The position numbers were made by a program, and so were the translations under genes. Shown here piece after piece: positions 8,380 through 17,810 of a DNA stretch of 60,894 bases (its first letter is position 1; each line of letters starts with the position of its first letter). Under the pieces are notes generated by a model. The model saw only the letters and a list, made by a program, of their open reading frames with translations, was not told where the DNA came from and made no database searches. The DNA comes from Abditibacteriota bacterium. Lineage in GTDB: Bacteria > Armatimonadota > UBA5829. The stretch lies in contig JAFZNQ010000062.1 in NCBI GenBank assembly GCA_017552965.1, positions 1 through 60,894 of the forward strand, in the 5' to 3' direction.

Positions 8380-9060
8380 ATGCAAACCTGTTCTGACTGC
8401 GGCGCTCTGCTGCCGGACAAGGCCGCCTTCTGCCCCGCCTGCGGCAAAGACCTTGGCGGCGGAGAAGGGTCCGGCGACGGTCTCGGCGTATTCTCCTTTC
8501 TGAGGCCGGAAGACAAGGTCTACCGCAACAAATTCAGGGCTTACGGCAACACAGGCCTTTGGATCTCCTGGAACTGGGCCGCTTACTTTTTCGGCTGGCT
8601 GTGGTTCGGCTTCAGGAAGATGTATCTCCACGCCGCCATGGCGCTCATCGCATATTTCTTTGCGGGGCCTCTGCCCGTTTATATGATCATACTGACGACC
8701 TCGCGCTATCCCAGGATAAACTTTTGTGCGGCGGCCCTGTTGCTGAGCCTTTTTGCCGGTCCGGCGCCGCTCCTTTTCGGCATATTGGCCAACGGGCTTT
8801 ATCTCCGGGATCTCAGGGAGCGCCTGTCCGCGGCCCGCAGCTTCCCGGACGGCGACCACAAAAAGCAGGAATATATCTGCCGCCTTGCCGGAGTTGACAG
8901 GCGGTATGTTCTCATAGGCCTTGCGTTGTGTATCGCCGGATTCCTTGCCCTGATGTATTACCTGGCCACCACCTGTGATCCCGTGGGAGTGTTCAGGCTG
9001 CGCCTGCACCGGTATCTGCCGGATATATTTTCCAGACCCCAGAACGTGTATCACTCCTGA
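8380..9060 (+). CDS. Zinc-ribbon/DUF2628-like membrane protein, second tandem copy
   Basis: This 226-residue paralogue of the preceding gene has CSDCGALL and CPACGK, then SWNWAAYFFGWLWFGFRKMY, ANGLYLRDLRERLSAARSF and a C-terminal membrane helix. Identity is highest around the membrane entry segment and the YLRDL loop, and low in the linker and C-terminus. That pattern suggests an old rather than recent duplication. GGGGAGG is near the start. Function is unknown. A clear terminator follows. Confidence 0.75.
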   Translation: MQTCSDCGALLPDKAAFCPACGKDLGGGEGSGDGLGVFSFLRPEDKVYRNKFRAYGNTGLWISWNWAAYFFGWLWFGFRKMYLHAAMALIAYFFAGPLPVYMIILTTSRYPRINFCAAALLLSLFAGPAPLLFGILANGLYLRDLRERLSAARSFPDGDHKKQEYICRLAGVDRRYVLIGLALCIAGFLALMYYLATTCDPVGVFRLRLHRYLPDIFSRPQNVYHS

Positions 9061-9066
9061 CCACAA

Positions 9067-9096
9067 GGGCAAAGCGCCGGCTTTGCCCGTTTTTTT
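9067..9096 (+). terminator. Rho-independent terminator of the DUF2628-like pair
   Basis: GGGCAAAGC and GCTTTGCCC pair around a GCCG loop, followed by seven T (9090-9096). Confidence 0.9.
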
Positions 9097-9107
9097 GCCA
9101 AAACTCA

Positions 9108-9136
9108 TTGACACGCCCCCTGCGATATCTTATAAT
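9108..9136 (+). promoter_or_regulatory. Consensus sigma-70 promoter of the alpha-mannosidase gene
   Basis: TTGACA (9108-9113), a 17-base spacer and TATAAT (9131-9136) are a perfect consensus match. The TTG start at 9175 follows about 38 bases later. Confidence 0.9.
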
Positions 9137-9174
9137 AATATAGAACTATCATCCCATGAACTACGAGGTATCAG

Positions 9175-12045
9175 TTGAAAAACATCACACAGGGCCTTGA
9201 CCTGCTTTCCAAAAGGGTGACGGCCCCCATAGAGCGCTTCAGGGCGGAGGCGGCTTTTGCGGAAAAATTTGCCCGTGTCTCCGGGCGGGAGGACTGGCTG
9301 CCCCTCATAAGGCAGGCGGTGTCCCATGCGGAGAAGGCGGACGCCGGGAACGCGGCCCGCAGGATAGAGCAGGCGGAGGACATGCTCTCCCCCATAGGCG
9401 CTGCCGCCAAGCAGCACACCATACACCTGCTGGGCCACGCCCACATAGACATGAATTGGACCTGGAGCACCCTGGAGACGGTCACCGACTGTCACGACAC
9501 CTTTGCCACGGCGCTCAGGCTCATGGAGGAATATCCGGACTGGGTCTTTGCCCAGAGCCAGGTGTCCGTGTATAAATATATAGCGGAATACTACCCCGAG
9601 CTGACAGAGCCCATCAAAGAGAGGATACGGGAAGGGCGCTGGGAGGTGACGGCGGCCTGCTGGACGGAGATCGACGACAATCTCATATCCGGCGAGAGCT
9701 ACTGCCGCAACCTGCTCTATTCCAAGCGCTGGATGCGGGAGCACTACGGCGTCCCTTTTGAGGATATATCCATAGACTGGAAGGCGGACACCTTTGGCCA
9801 CGCCTGGACCCTGCCCGGGCTCATGCTGGAGGGAGGCGTCACGGAGTTTTATCACATGAGGCCCGGCGGGCAGCGCTGGCTGGCCCGGTGGCAGTCTCCC
9901 GACGGCAGCGAGGTGCTGGAGTTTGACGACGGCAAGGGCTGCTACGTGTCCCCGGTCACTCCCGCCATGGCGGACGTGATGCTGGACTACCTGCAGGAGA
10001 CGGGCCTCCGGGACTTTCTCTTCGTCTTTGGCGTAGGCGACCACGGCGGCGGCCCCACCCGCCGGCATCTGGACGCCGCTCTGGACATGATGACCTGGCC
10101 CGTGTTTCCCACGATACGCTTTTCGTCCTCCCGGGAATACTTTGACAGGATCAGGGCCTCCCGGGACCGGATCCCGGTCCACCGGGACGAGATCAACTTC
10201 ATATTCCGGGGCTGCTACACCTCCCAGAGCAAGGTTAAGCGCGTCAACCGGGCTGCCGAAAACCTCATTCCCGAAGCGGAAGCGGTCTGCGCCCTGCTGG
10301 GCGGGACCGCGGGCATAGCCTATCCCCACTCCGGCTTTCACAGAGCCTGGGAGCACACCATGTACAATCAGTTCCACGACATACTGGCGGGCTCCAGCGA
10401 GCACGCGGCCATGGAGGACGCGGACTGCCGCTTCAGAGAAACGGAGGCCCTGGCGGGCACTGCCCGGCACCGGGTGCTGCGAAACGTCGCAGCCCTGCTG
10501 GACACCAGGTCCGCCTTCGGCGATCTTCCCTGGGACCAAAAGGGCGTGGAGGCGGGCTTTGGCGAAGTGAGGCTGCCGGGCAGGCTGTCCTCCCACGGTG
10601 GCTCCAGCAGCGTCAGCGACATATTCATGGTCTTCAATCCCACTCCCCGGCCCGTCACGGGCACGGTCTTTACCAAGCTGTGGAACAAGGCTCTCGACCC
10701 CTCGCGGCTGACGGCCCGGGACTCCGGCGGCAGCGAGACGCCGGTGCAGGTCACCGGCTCCAGTCAGTACGTGGAGCACACCGGCATCAACGCAGCCTTC
10801 ACGGCCCGGGAGGTGCCTCCCTTCGGCTGGAAGACCTACTGCATCTACGAGGCAGAGGAGCCCGTGACCTCCTCGCCGGAATACCACCCCAACCTGTTTT
10901 CGTTCCTGCCTGCCGCCGGCAGCTCCACCGGAGTGCGGCAGACCGGCCCCTTTGCCATGGAAAACGACTTTGTCTCCATAGAGATAGACCCCTCCACCGG
11001 AGGTCTGACGCACTACACGGACAAAAAGACCGGCAGGGATCTGGTGCCGCCGGGCAAGGTGCTGGGCTATCTGGAAATGGCCTGTGAGGTCCCCCACTTC
11101 ATGACCGGCTGGTTCACGGCCCAGGAGGTGACCGCCGAACCTGTCACGGGAGGGCGTCTGGTGGACGACAACGACCCGGCCCAGAGCTTTGACGCGGACG
11201 TGCTGTCCATGGTATCCTCCCGCAGAGCGCCTATGAGAGGCCCGGTCATCGGCTCCATCAGGACCATCCGCGCCGTGGGCGGCTCCCGGGTGATCACAGA
11301 GGTCATCCTCCACGCCGATTCCGGAGCGGTGGACTTTAGGATAGAGGCCCGCTGGCGGGAGACCGGAGACGGCGAAAAGGGGGTGCCTGTCCTGAAGCTG
11401 GTGTTCCCCATGGGCGCAGAGGACTCCCGGGCCGTCTATGAGATACCCAACGGCTGCATGGAGAGGCCCCGGAGCCGGGAGGACGTGCCGGCTCTCAGAT
11501 GGGTGGACGTGGGCGACGACCGGGAAGGCTTCACCCTCCTCAATGACTCAAAGAGCGGCTTTTCGGTGTATGACGGCGTGCTGCGGGCCGCTCTCATACG
11601 CTCCAGCTATGACCCGGACCCCCTGCCGGAAACGGGGAGCCACGCCATGAGCTTCAGGCTGATACCCCGGGGGGCCTTTGACCCTCAGGCAGCCTGCTCT
11701 GCGGCCGAAGAGTTTTGCAAGCCCCTGAGCCCCGTGCCCGCGGGCATGCGCTCCGGTCCCCTGGCCTGCGAGCACTCCGAAGCCAAGCTCCTGGAGGGCA
11801 CAGTTCAGATAGGGGCTGTCAAGCGGGCGGAGGAGGGAGACTCCATAGTGATACGCCTGTGGGAGACCTCGGGCAAAGACTCCCGTATACGCCTGTGGGT
11901 AAACGGGGCGGAGCGCTGGCGCTTCTGCAACACTCTGGAAGAAGATACAGGCGCAGCCGCCGATGCCCCGGAGGGCGTGATATCCGCCGTGATACCCGCC
12001 TTTGCCACCAGGACCATCAAGGTATATCGCAAGGGCCAAGGATAA
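9175..12045 (+). CDS. Alpha-mannosidase, GH38 family
   Basis: This 956-residue enzyme has the GH38 zinc site GHAHIDMNW (87-95) and the nucleophile Asp205 in ADTFGHAW. The family removes terminal alpha-mannose by a retaining mechanism. There is no signal peptide, so it is cytoplasmic. The C-terminal half looks like the GH38 beta-sandwich domains. The start is TTG: GAGG lies seven bases upstream, and the nearby ATG at 9156 is in another frame that soon stops. It shares an operon with the secreted protein that follows six bases later. Confidence 0.92.
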   Translation: MKNITQGLDLLSKRVTAPIERFRAEAAFAEKFARVSGREDWLPLIRQAVSHAEKADAGNAARRIEQAEDMLSPIGAAAKQHTIHLLGHAHIDMNWTWSTLETVTDCHDTFATALRLMEEYPDWVFAQSQVSVYKYIAEYYPELTEPIKERIREGRWEVTAACWTEIDDNLISGESYCRNLLYSKRWMREHYGVPFEDISIDWKADTFGHAWTLPGLMLEGGVTEFYHMRPGGQRWLARWQSPDGSEVLEFDDGKGCYVSPVTPAMADVMLDYLQETGLRDFLFVFGVGDHGGGPTRRHLDAALDMMTWPVFPTIRFSSSREYFDRIRASRDRIPVHRDEINFIFRGCYTSQSKVKRVNRAAENLIPEAEAVCALLGGTAGIAYPHSGFHRAWEHTMYNQFHDILAGSSEHAAMEDADCRFRETEALAGTARHRVLRNVAALLDTRSAFGDLPWDQKGVEAGFGEVRLPGRLSSHGGSSSVSDIFMVFNPTPRPVTGTVFTKLWNKALDPSRLTARDSGGSETPVQVTGSSQYVEHTGINAAFTAREVPPFGWKTYCIYEAEEPVTSSPEYHPNLFSFLPAAGSSTGVRQTGPFAMENDFVSIEIDPSTGGLTHYTDKKTGRDLVPPGKVLGYLEMACEVPHFMTGWFTAQEVTAEPVTGGRLVDDNDPAQSFDADVLSMVSSRRAPMRGPVIGSIRTIRAVGGSRVITEVILHADSGAVDFRIEARWRETGDGEKGVPVLKLVFPMGAEDSRAVYEIPNGCMERPRSREDVPALRWVDVGDDREGFTLLNDSKSGFSVYDGVLRAALIRSSYDPDPLPETGSHAMSFRLIPRGAFDPQAACSAAEEFCKPLSPVPAGMRSGPLACEHSEAKLLEGTVQIGAVKRAEEGDSIVIRLWETSGKDSRIRLWVNGAERWRFCNTLEEDTGAAADAPEGVISAVIPAFATRTIKVYRKGQG

Positions 12046-12051
12046 AGCAAT

Positions 12052-15000
12052 ATGTATATCACATCACGAGGAAATACGATCATGATCATCACTCTGCTGG
12101 CAGCCGCTATGCTGCTTGTGTGCGCCGCCCGGGCTTTTGCAAAGCCCCTGTATATAGGCGGCGGCGAAAAGGGCTGGGAGGGCTGGCAAAAGGACCCCTG
12201 CTGGTCCCTGACCGACATGAAAAGAGGCGGCAACAAATACGCCTCCTTCCCCCACTTTGAAAGCACCGAGGAGGGCATGGGCTCTCTCAGGTCTCCGGAA
12301 TTCGTTGTAGAGGGCACCCATCTCACCGCCAACTGCGGCGGCTGGGAGGGCTCGGCGGTGCACCCCAGCGCCTTTACCCTCCGCAGAGCCTCCGACGGAA
12401 AGGTCCTGAGGCAGTATCTCCCCGGCAACGTGGGCAACGATATGAGCATCATCAGGTGGAGCGTGGCGGAGCTGAAGGGCGAAAGAGTGTATTTTGAGGC
12501 CCGGGACTCCTACGGCGCCGAGGGCTACGCCTGGCTGCAGCTGGCTGCGGTGTATCTCACCTCGGAGGGGGAGACGGACAACGGCATCTTTTATACCCCC
12601 CTGGCCGCAGACGAAGGGACAGGCCGCTGGACCGTAAAGGAGGGCTGCCTCACCTATGAGGGGCGCGCAGCCGGAGAAGACTGCCGCATCACCTCTCCCG
12701 CCTTTCCCGCAGCGGACACCCTCAGGCTCACGGTAAAGGGCTTTGACGGAAAGGGCTCCGCAGAGGAGGACGAGTTCAAGTTCTCCAGCGGCTTCAACGC
12801 CTGGTATGACAAAAAGGGTCTGGCGGGCACCGTGCAGATAGAGGTTTTCGAAGCGGAGACCGGACGGCTGGCGGGCAGGATTGGCGCCCCCGATTCCGAC
12901 GATCCCGTTTCCGTAGATATAGACACCTCCTCCCTCAGAGGCAGGGACCTCCGCGTATCCGTCACGGACTCCGGCGAAGAATACTGGATCGGCCTCTGCA
13001 AAATAGAGGCGGGAGAGTATACCATAGATTTCACATCGGACTCCCTCGAGGGCTGGGAGATCCCCGAAGCGCCGGAGCAGCTCTCGGATCAGGCCGGCAT
13101 CCCCTTCAGAACAGCCTCTCAGCCCGCAGTGCTGGGAACAAAGACCTTCACCTGCGGCTTCAAAACGGACGCCCTGTATATACTGGGCCTGGACCACTGC
13201 GAGGACGCCTGGAGCTGGCTGGGGGACAAAATGGGCGATATCACCCTGCGCTACGCCGACGGCAGCAGAGTCTCCTACCCTGTGGTGCTGGGGGAAAGCT
13301 GCTGGTGGGGCAAGAAGTTCAGGATATATATCCAGCCCTTTGACCACGGCCAATACGCTCCCCTGTTCAGGGACACAGTCAATCTGTATCCCCAGGGCCC
13401 CTCGGAAAGCGGGACCTACGTGAGCGTCATCAAGCCCGATCCGGACAAGGTCCTGGAAGCCGTCACCGTGGAAAACGACCCCGGGACTGCGGCCCACTTC
13501 AACGTCTACGGCATAACCGCCGCCAATGGGGAGAAGGGCTTAAGGGGGCTGGTCCACAGCGGGGAATTCGCCGCCTTTGCCAAGAACCGCCCTCTCAGGA
13601 GCGAACAGGACGGCCCTGCGCCTGCCAACGTGGAAAAGCTGGCGGACGTGATGTATGCCACCACGAATTCCTTCCCCAAGGACTTTGTCATAGAAAGACC
13701 CAAGGACTACCGGGGCCCCATAGTGGAATTTGAGGGAGACAGCTGGGCCCGGCTCATGAGCAACGTGTTCAGCCACAACGCTCTGGATATGTCCAAAAAG
13801 GTCACCGACGACGGCGTGTATCACACCTCTACCTACGGAGCCCCCTGGTACGGCTACGACGGCGTGGGGCTCTTTACCGACAACCCGGACCCCGCCGTAA
13901 GCAGGAACCACGCGGGCCACTACTTCGACGAGGGCTGGAGCCGGGACGAAGGCAGGTGCCTCATGGAGCTGGTTTATCTGGGCTATTACGACAAGGCCCG
14001 GGACTGCGCCGGCTTCACCTTTGACTGCGCCCGCAGCTGGCAGAGACACCCGGAGATCACCGTGGCGGGGAGCCCCCTGCCCCCTCACGTAGCCCGCATC
14101 CTGCAGGTCAACATGGTTTACGAGGGAGGCGGCTGCTTTGAGAACGACGGCCACGGACAGGTGGCCTCCTGGATATACAATATGTGGAAGCGTATGACCC
14201 ACGAGGAAAGAAAGGAGTGGGAAAAGGCCAACTGGCAGGACGTCAAATACCTGGGCGACTGGCCCCAGTGGCAGCTGGACCACCCGGAGGTAAGCCGGGC
14301 AAAGGACGGCAACCTGTGGTCGGACTCCGAGGGCTCCGGCTGGGATATCACCACCGGCTGGTCCATATTCTGCGACCTGGCCCAGGTGGAGGGGCTCATA
14401 GGCCTCAGCGAGATCGCCGCCTCGGCGGGGCACCCGGAGGAAGCCCGGGCCTGGCTCACCACGGCGGAGGGGCTGAAGGAGGCCATAGAGCGAAACTACG
14501 TCACAGACGACCCCGCCTACGGCAGGGTGTGGACCATGAAATACGCCGGCTTCGGCGGCAGCTCCACCCTGGCCCCCATACTGTTCTCCACGGACCGCAC
14601 GGGCTTTGACATACGGAAGAGCTATCCCGAGTGGGCTCAGATGAACAGGGCTGCCTGGCAGCGCACCCTGGACCATTTCCGCCCCAACGCCTTCGGCTAC
14701 GGACAGGGCTATATGCTCATCAGCACCCTGATGTATGACGAGATGGAAAAGGCGGAGGAGCTCCTGAGGGTCTCGGGCAGGTGCCTCTACAATCCCACCT
14801 ACGAGCCCTATATAGTGCCGGAAAACGTGATCTACACCGAAGACTTTTCCAGGACCGCCCGCATGGGCGACCTGGGCAACTGCGTGCAGCAGGCCGAGAT
14901 GGTGAAGGCCCTGCGCATCATGGGCGGCGTGGACGACAACGACCAGGAGCATATCAGGCTCATGCCCCGGCTCCCCAAGGGGTGGACCGGCATCAGAGTG

Positions 15001-15246
15001 GAGGATATGCCAGTGGTGTGGAGCGACCGGGGCAGGATCACCCGGTCAAAGATCAGCTATACCTTCCGCCGCAGCGGCGGCAAGGGCGAGCTGGAGATAA
15101 AGTTTGAAGGCAAGGCCCCCGCTCTGGACATCAGACTGGGCGCCTTTGACGAGCCCGTAGAGAGCATCACCGTCAACGGCCAGCCTGCGGAGTTCACCGA
15201 GACACAGTCCGGAGACAGCCGCTGGGCCCGAGTGGAATACAAATAA
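12052..15246 (+). CDS. Large secreted protein, probably an (alpha/alpha)6-toroid glycosidase
   Basis: This 1064-residue protein has a Sec signal (hydrophobic residues about 11-28, cut near AFA). The N-terminal half is beta-rich and may hold one or two carbohydrate-binding-like modules. From about residue 600 it is alpha-helical with Trp/Asp/Glu-rich blocks (HYFDEGWSRDEGR, SDSEGSGWDITTGW). Those fit a six-hairpin toroid like that of GH78, GH95 or GH116 enzymes. I cannot name the family. The ATG at 12052 gives a basic N-region and has AAGGA nine bases upstream; ATG 12082 with GAGGAA is the alternative. Its place after a GH38 gene supports a role in glycan breakdown. Confidence 0.6.
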   Translation: MYITSRGNTIMIITLLAAAMLLVCAARAFAKPLYIGGGEKGWEGWQKDPCWSLTDMKRGGNKYASFPHFESTEEGMGSLRSPEFVVEGTHLTANCGGWEGSAVHPSAFTLRRASDGKVLRQYLPGNVGNDMSIIRWSVAELKGERVYFEARDSYGAEGYAWLQLAAVYLTSEGETDNGIFYTPLAADEGTGRWTVKEGCLTYEGRAAGEDCRITSPAFPAADTLRLTVKGFDGKGSAEEDEFKFSSGFNAWYDKKGLAGTVQIEVFEAETGRLAGRIGAPDSDDPVSVDIDTSSLRGRDLRVSVTDSGEEYWIGLCKIEAGEYTIDFTSDSLEGWEIPEAPEQLSDQAGIPFRTASQPAVLGTKTFTCGFKTDALYILGLDHCEDAWSWLGDKMGDITLRYADGSRVSYPVVLGESCWWGKKFRIYIQPFDHGQYAPLFRDTVNLYPQGPSESGTYVSVIKPDPDKVLEAVTVENDPGTAAHFNVYGITAANGEKGLRGLVHSGEFAAFAKNRPLRSEQDGPAPANVEKLADVMYATTNSFPKDFVIERPKDYRGPIVEFEGDSWARLMSNVFSHNALDMSKKVTDDGVYHTSTYGAPWYGYDGVGLFTDNPDPAVSRNHAGHYFDEGWSRDEGRCLMELVYLGYYDKARDCAGFTFDCARSWQRHPEITVAGSPLPPHVARILQVNMVYEGGGCFENDGHGQVASWIYNMWKRMTHEERKEWEKANWQDVKYLGDWPQWQLDHPEVSRAKDGNLWSDSEGSGWDITTGWSIFCDLAQVEGLIGLSEIAASAGHPEEARAWLTTAEGLKEAIERNYVTDDPAYGRVWTMKYAGFGGSSTLAPILFSTDRTGFDIRKSYPEWAQMNRAAWQRTLDHFRPNAFGYGQGYMLISTLMYDEMEKAEELLRVSGRCLYNPTYEPYIVPENVIYTEDFSRTARMGDLGNCVQQAEMVKALRIMGGVDDNDQEHIRLMPRLPKGWTGIRVEDMPVVWSDRGRITRSKISYTFRRSGGKGELEIKFEGKAPALDIRLGAFDEPVESITVNGQPAEFTETQSGDSRWARVEYK

Positions 15247-15255
15247 GCATATACT

Positions 15256-15292
15256 AAAGAGCCGGAAAGCCCCGGGGGCTTTCCGGCTCTTT
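15256..15292 (+). terminator. Rho-independent terminator after the glycosidase operon
   Basis: A 16-bp stem (15256-15271 with 15277-15292) has a five-base loop and A/T flanks, so it can work on both strands. Confidence 0.9.
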
Positions 15293-15306
15293 TCTGCCCG
15301 GATATG

Positions 15307-15315
15307 TGCTATAAT
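15307..15315 (+). promoter_or_regulatory. Extended -10 promoter before the beta-helix/GDPD gene
   Basis: TGCTATAAT is an extended -10 element 35 bases before the ATG at 15351. No good -35 is seen. The same TGCTATAAT recurs at five other promoters in the window. Confidence 0.55.
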
Positions 15316-15350
15316 AAAGATAGCACTACACATCCGACAAAGGAAACCAC

Positions 15351-17147
15351 ATGTCTTCATACGCACTGACCATAGCCGCGGCAGACTCTGCCGACGAAGC
15401 CAAGCGCAGCGCAGACATAGTCTGCTCCGGCTCCCATGATGAGACACAGATCAACGAGGCTCTGGCCTCTCTGGAACACCGCTCCGGCAAGGTATATTTC
15501 CGAAGCGGCACCTACAACATAGATGCGCTGACACCGCACCCCACGGCGGGCCTGGGCGGCGTCTGCATCACCGGCGCCGACGCCCACAGGGCCATCTCTT
15601 TGGAGGGAGAAAATCAGACCTGGTTTGCGAATTTTCCCTCCTATGACATCAGCGGAGGCGTCATATTCAACGTGACGGACAAGGCCCTCGCGGGCGCAGA
15701 CGAAGCTGTCCCCGTGTCGGGCCTCATTGCATTTCCGGACAATGAAGGCAGAGAGCCCTTTCCCGGCAGGGTCGTCTCCGTCACCAATATAGCTCTGCGG
15801 CTGCCCACCAATCAGCGCCCCAACACCTGCGGCGTCAACCTGCACCACGTCAGCGGCCTGACCCTTGCCAACGTGTTTGTCACCACGGCGGATCCCTTTG
15901 ACAGCATGCAGCTGCCGGCTCCGGGCACCCGGGGCATCTACGGCCTCTCGGGGAGCAAGATATGCGAATACCGCCTCACCTTGTGCATCGTCCGGGGCTT
16001 TGAGCGGGGCTTTGACCTGCCCGGAGAGCACATAGTGGCCGACGGCTGCTACGCCACCTACTGCAAATATCCCTACTATCTGGCCGGCGACGGCACCTAC
16101 ACCTATCACACCTCTGTGTTTTTGAAGTGCGGCCATGAGGACTGTTTGTACGGCCCCTATTTCGGGGAGTTCGCCAGAGAGGGCTCTCTCTACGAATTCA
16201 TAGCCTACGACTCCGAGTTCAGCGTCGGGGCTCTGTTCAGTCAGAGGGGAGGAGCCATAGAGGCCCGGCCCGGCTTCAGCCGGGGACACGTGAGCCACAC
16301 GGCCACCCTGGAAGGCGTGGGTATCAGGCCCTGCCCCTTCTGGGAAAAGGGCAGCGGCTCGGGCTTCGTCACCCGGCAGAGCCTCGAAGGGATGGGCGGC
16401 GCTCAGCCCGACCTGAACTCCACTCCCTGGCTCAACGAGATACACCGGGGCATCGTCACGGACACAGTCCGCGAAAACACCCTGTCCGCCTTCCGTCTGA
16501 CGGGCGAGCTGGGCTACAAATATCTGGAGTGCGACCTGCGGACCACCCGGGACGGCGTGCCCGTCATGAGCCACGACGACACCATACCGGACGCGGAGGG
16601 CCGGCCCTTCACCATATCTCAGCTGACCTATGAAGAGCTGAAGGACTATCCCCTCACCGCCTCCGGAGAAACGGTGCCTTCCTTCGAAGACGCCCTGCGC
16701 GCCGTGTATCCCTTCGGCATCACCCTCAACGCGGAGATGAAGACCCGGACGGCAGAGTTTTACCGCAGTGCGGCGGAGCTGGTCATCGAGCAGGGCATGT
16801 CCGGCAGGACCGTGTACAATCTCAACACCGCGGACAGGGCCATGGTGGATATGGTGGCGGAGATCGACAAGCGGGCCCGCTTCCTCTTCCCCTACGACCC
16901 GGCGACCCTCATGAGCTTTCAGGACCTCTATGAGGACAGGACCCGGGTGTGGATAGTGATCCCCGATCACAGGATCACTCCGGAGATAGCCCGGGAGATA
17001 CGACGCAGCGGCCATATGTTCATGATATACCACGTCAACGATCCGGCCTATTTTGACTACAGGCCCGACATCATCGAATACCGCACTGACCTGGGAGCCC
17101 GGGTGGGCGACCTGATCCGGGACTACCTGGGGAGGGCAGGACGTTGA
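15351..17147 (+). CDS. Fusion of a beta-helix domain and a glycerophosphodiester phosphodiesterase domain
   Basis: The 598-residue product has two parts. Residues 1-350 look like a pectate-lyase-type beta-helix, with an opening that alternates ADIVCSGSHDETQINEAL and KVYFRSGTYNI. Residues 360-598 carry GDPD motifs in order: HRG (365-367), ENT (375-377), E393/D395, HDD (408-410) and a later NAEMK glutamate. GDPDs hydrolyse glycerophosphodiesters, including teichoic-acid or phospholipid head groups. There is no signal peptide, which is odd for a beta-helix protein. AAAGGAA precedes the ATG. The stop overlaps the TTG start of the flavodoxin gene by four bases. Confidence 0.75.
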   Translation: MSSYALTIAAADSADEAKRSADIVCSGSHDETQINEALASLEHRSGKVYFRSGTYNIDALTPHPTAGLGGVCITGADAHRAISLEGENQTWFANFPSYDISGGVIFNVTDKALAGADEAVPVSGLIAFPDNEGREPFPGRVVSVTNIALRLPTNQRPNTCGVNLHHVSGLTLANVFVTTADPFDSMQLPAPGTRGIYGLSGSKICEYRLTLCIVRGFERGFDLPGEHIVADGCYATYCKYPYYLAGDGTYTYHTSVFLKCGHEDCLYGPYFGEFAREGSLYEFIAYDSEFSVGALFSQRGGAIEARPGFSRGHVSHTATLEGVGIRPCPFWEKGSGSGFVTRQSLEGMGGAQPDLNSTPWLNEIHRGIVTDTVRENTLSAFRLTGELGYKYLECDLRTTRDGVPVMSHDDTIPDAEGRPFTISQLTYEELKDYPLTASGETVPSFEDALRAVYPFGITLNAEMKTRTAEFYRSAAELVIEQGMSGRTVYNLNTADRAMVDMVAEIDKRARFLFPYDPATLMSFQDLYEDRTRVWIVIPDHRITPEIAREIRRSGHMFMIYHVNDPAYFDYRPDIIEYRTDLGARVGDLIRDYLGRAGR

Positions 17148-17809
17148 AGCTGAAGACCCTGCGTCCTGCCATGGGCGTCTTTGCCGCCCTGCTCGCGGTA
17201 TACCTGTGGGCCGCCGCGCTGGCAGGCTGCTCTCTCAAAGGAAAAGCCTCCGAAGAAGCCTCCCCCGCTGCCCGGTCCGGCAACGGCGCCCTGGTGGTAT
17301 GCTTTTCCCTGCCCGGGGAACAGCAGGGAGCGGGTATGATCGACAACGGCAACACGGAGGTCGTGGCGGAGATCATAGCCCGGCAGACCGGCGCCGATAT
17401 ATTCCGCATCAATCCGGTCCGCAACAACTACTACGACAAGTCCTATGACGAGCTCAACGAGACAGCCCGCAGGGAAAAAGAGGCGGCAGCCCGTCCCGGA
17501 TACACCGGCAATCCGGACCTGTCCAAATACGACACGGTCTTCATAGGCTCCCCCGTATGGTGGAACGACTGGCCCATGATCGTGTATTCCTTCTTCGACA
17601 AGAATGCCGAAGGCCTGAAGGGCAAGACCCTCGTTCCTTTTTGCACTCACGAGGGGCCGGGGCTTGGGGGCCTGGACTCCGCGCTGCGGGGGGCCTGCCC
17701 CGACAGCAAGGTGAAGACAGGCCTGGGGGTAAGGAGCTCCGACGTCCTCAGGGACCCCGGGAAGACAGAACGGACCGTCAGGACCTGGCTGGAGGGGCTG
17801 GGCTACTGA
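17144..17809 (+). CDS. Flavodoxin-like lipoprotein
   Basis: This 221-residue protein has a lipoprotein signal ending ALAGC (Cys29). A flavodoxin-like domain follows, with strand ALVVCFSLPG, the GNTEVVAEII phosphate-loop helix, YDTVFIGSPVWWNDWP and LVPFCTHEGPGLGG. Such domains bind FMN and carry electrons, here probably outside the cytoplasmic membrane. The TTG start overlaps the upstream stop (TTGA) and has GGAGGG before it, indicating translational coupling. The next gene encodes a DUF4405-like membrane protein, and the two may form an electron-transfer pair. The upstream coupling to a GDPD fusion is unexplained. Confidence 0.8.
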   Translation: MKLKTLRPAMGVFAALLAVYLWAAALAGCSLKGKASEEASPAARSGNGALVVCFSLPGEQQGAGMIDNGNTEVVAEIIARQTGADIFRINPVRNNYYDKSYDELNETARREKEAAARPGYTGNPDLSKYDTVFIGSPVWWNDWPMIVYSFFDKNAEGLKGKTLVPFCTHEGPGLGGLDSALRGACPDSKVKTGLGVRSSDVLRDPGKTERTVRTWLEGLGY

Positions 17810-17810
17810 G

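Noticed and set aside
9130-11313. 727-residue minus-strand ORF opposite the first GH38 gene
   Set aside because: Shadow frame; the plus strand has consensus promoter, RBS and catalytic motifs.
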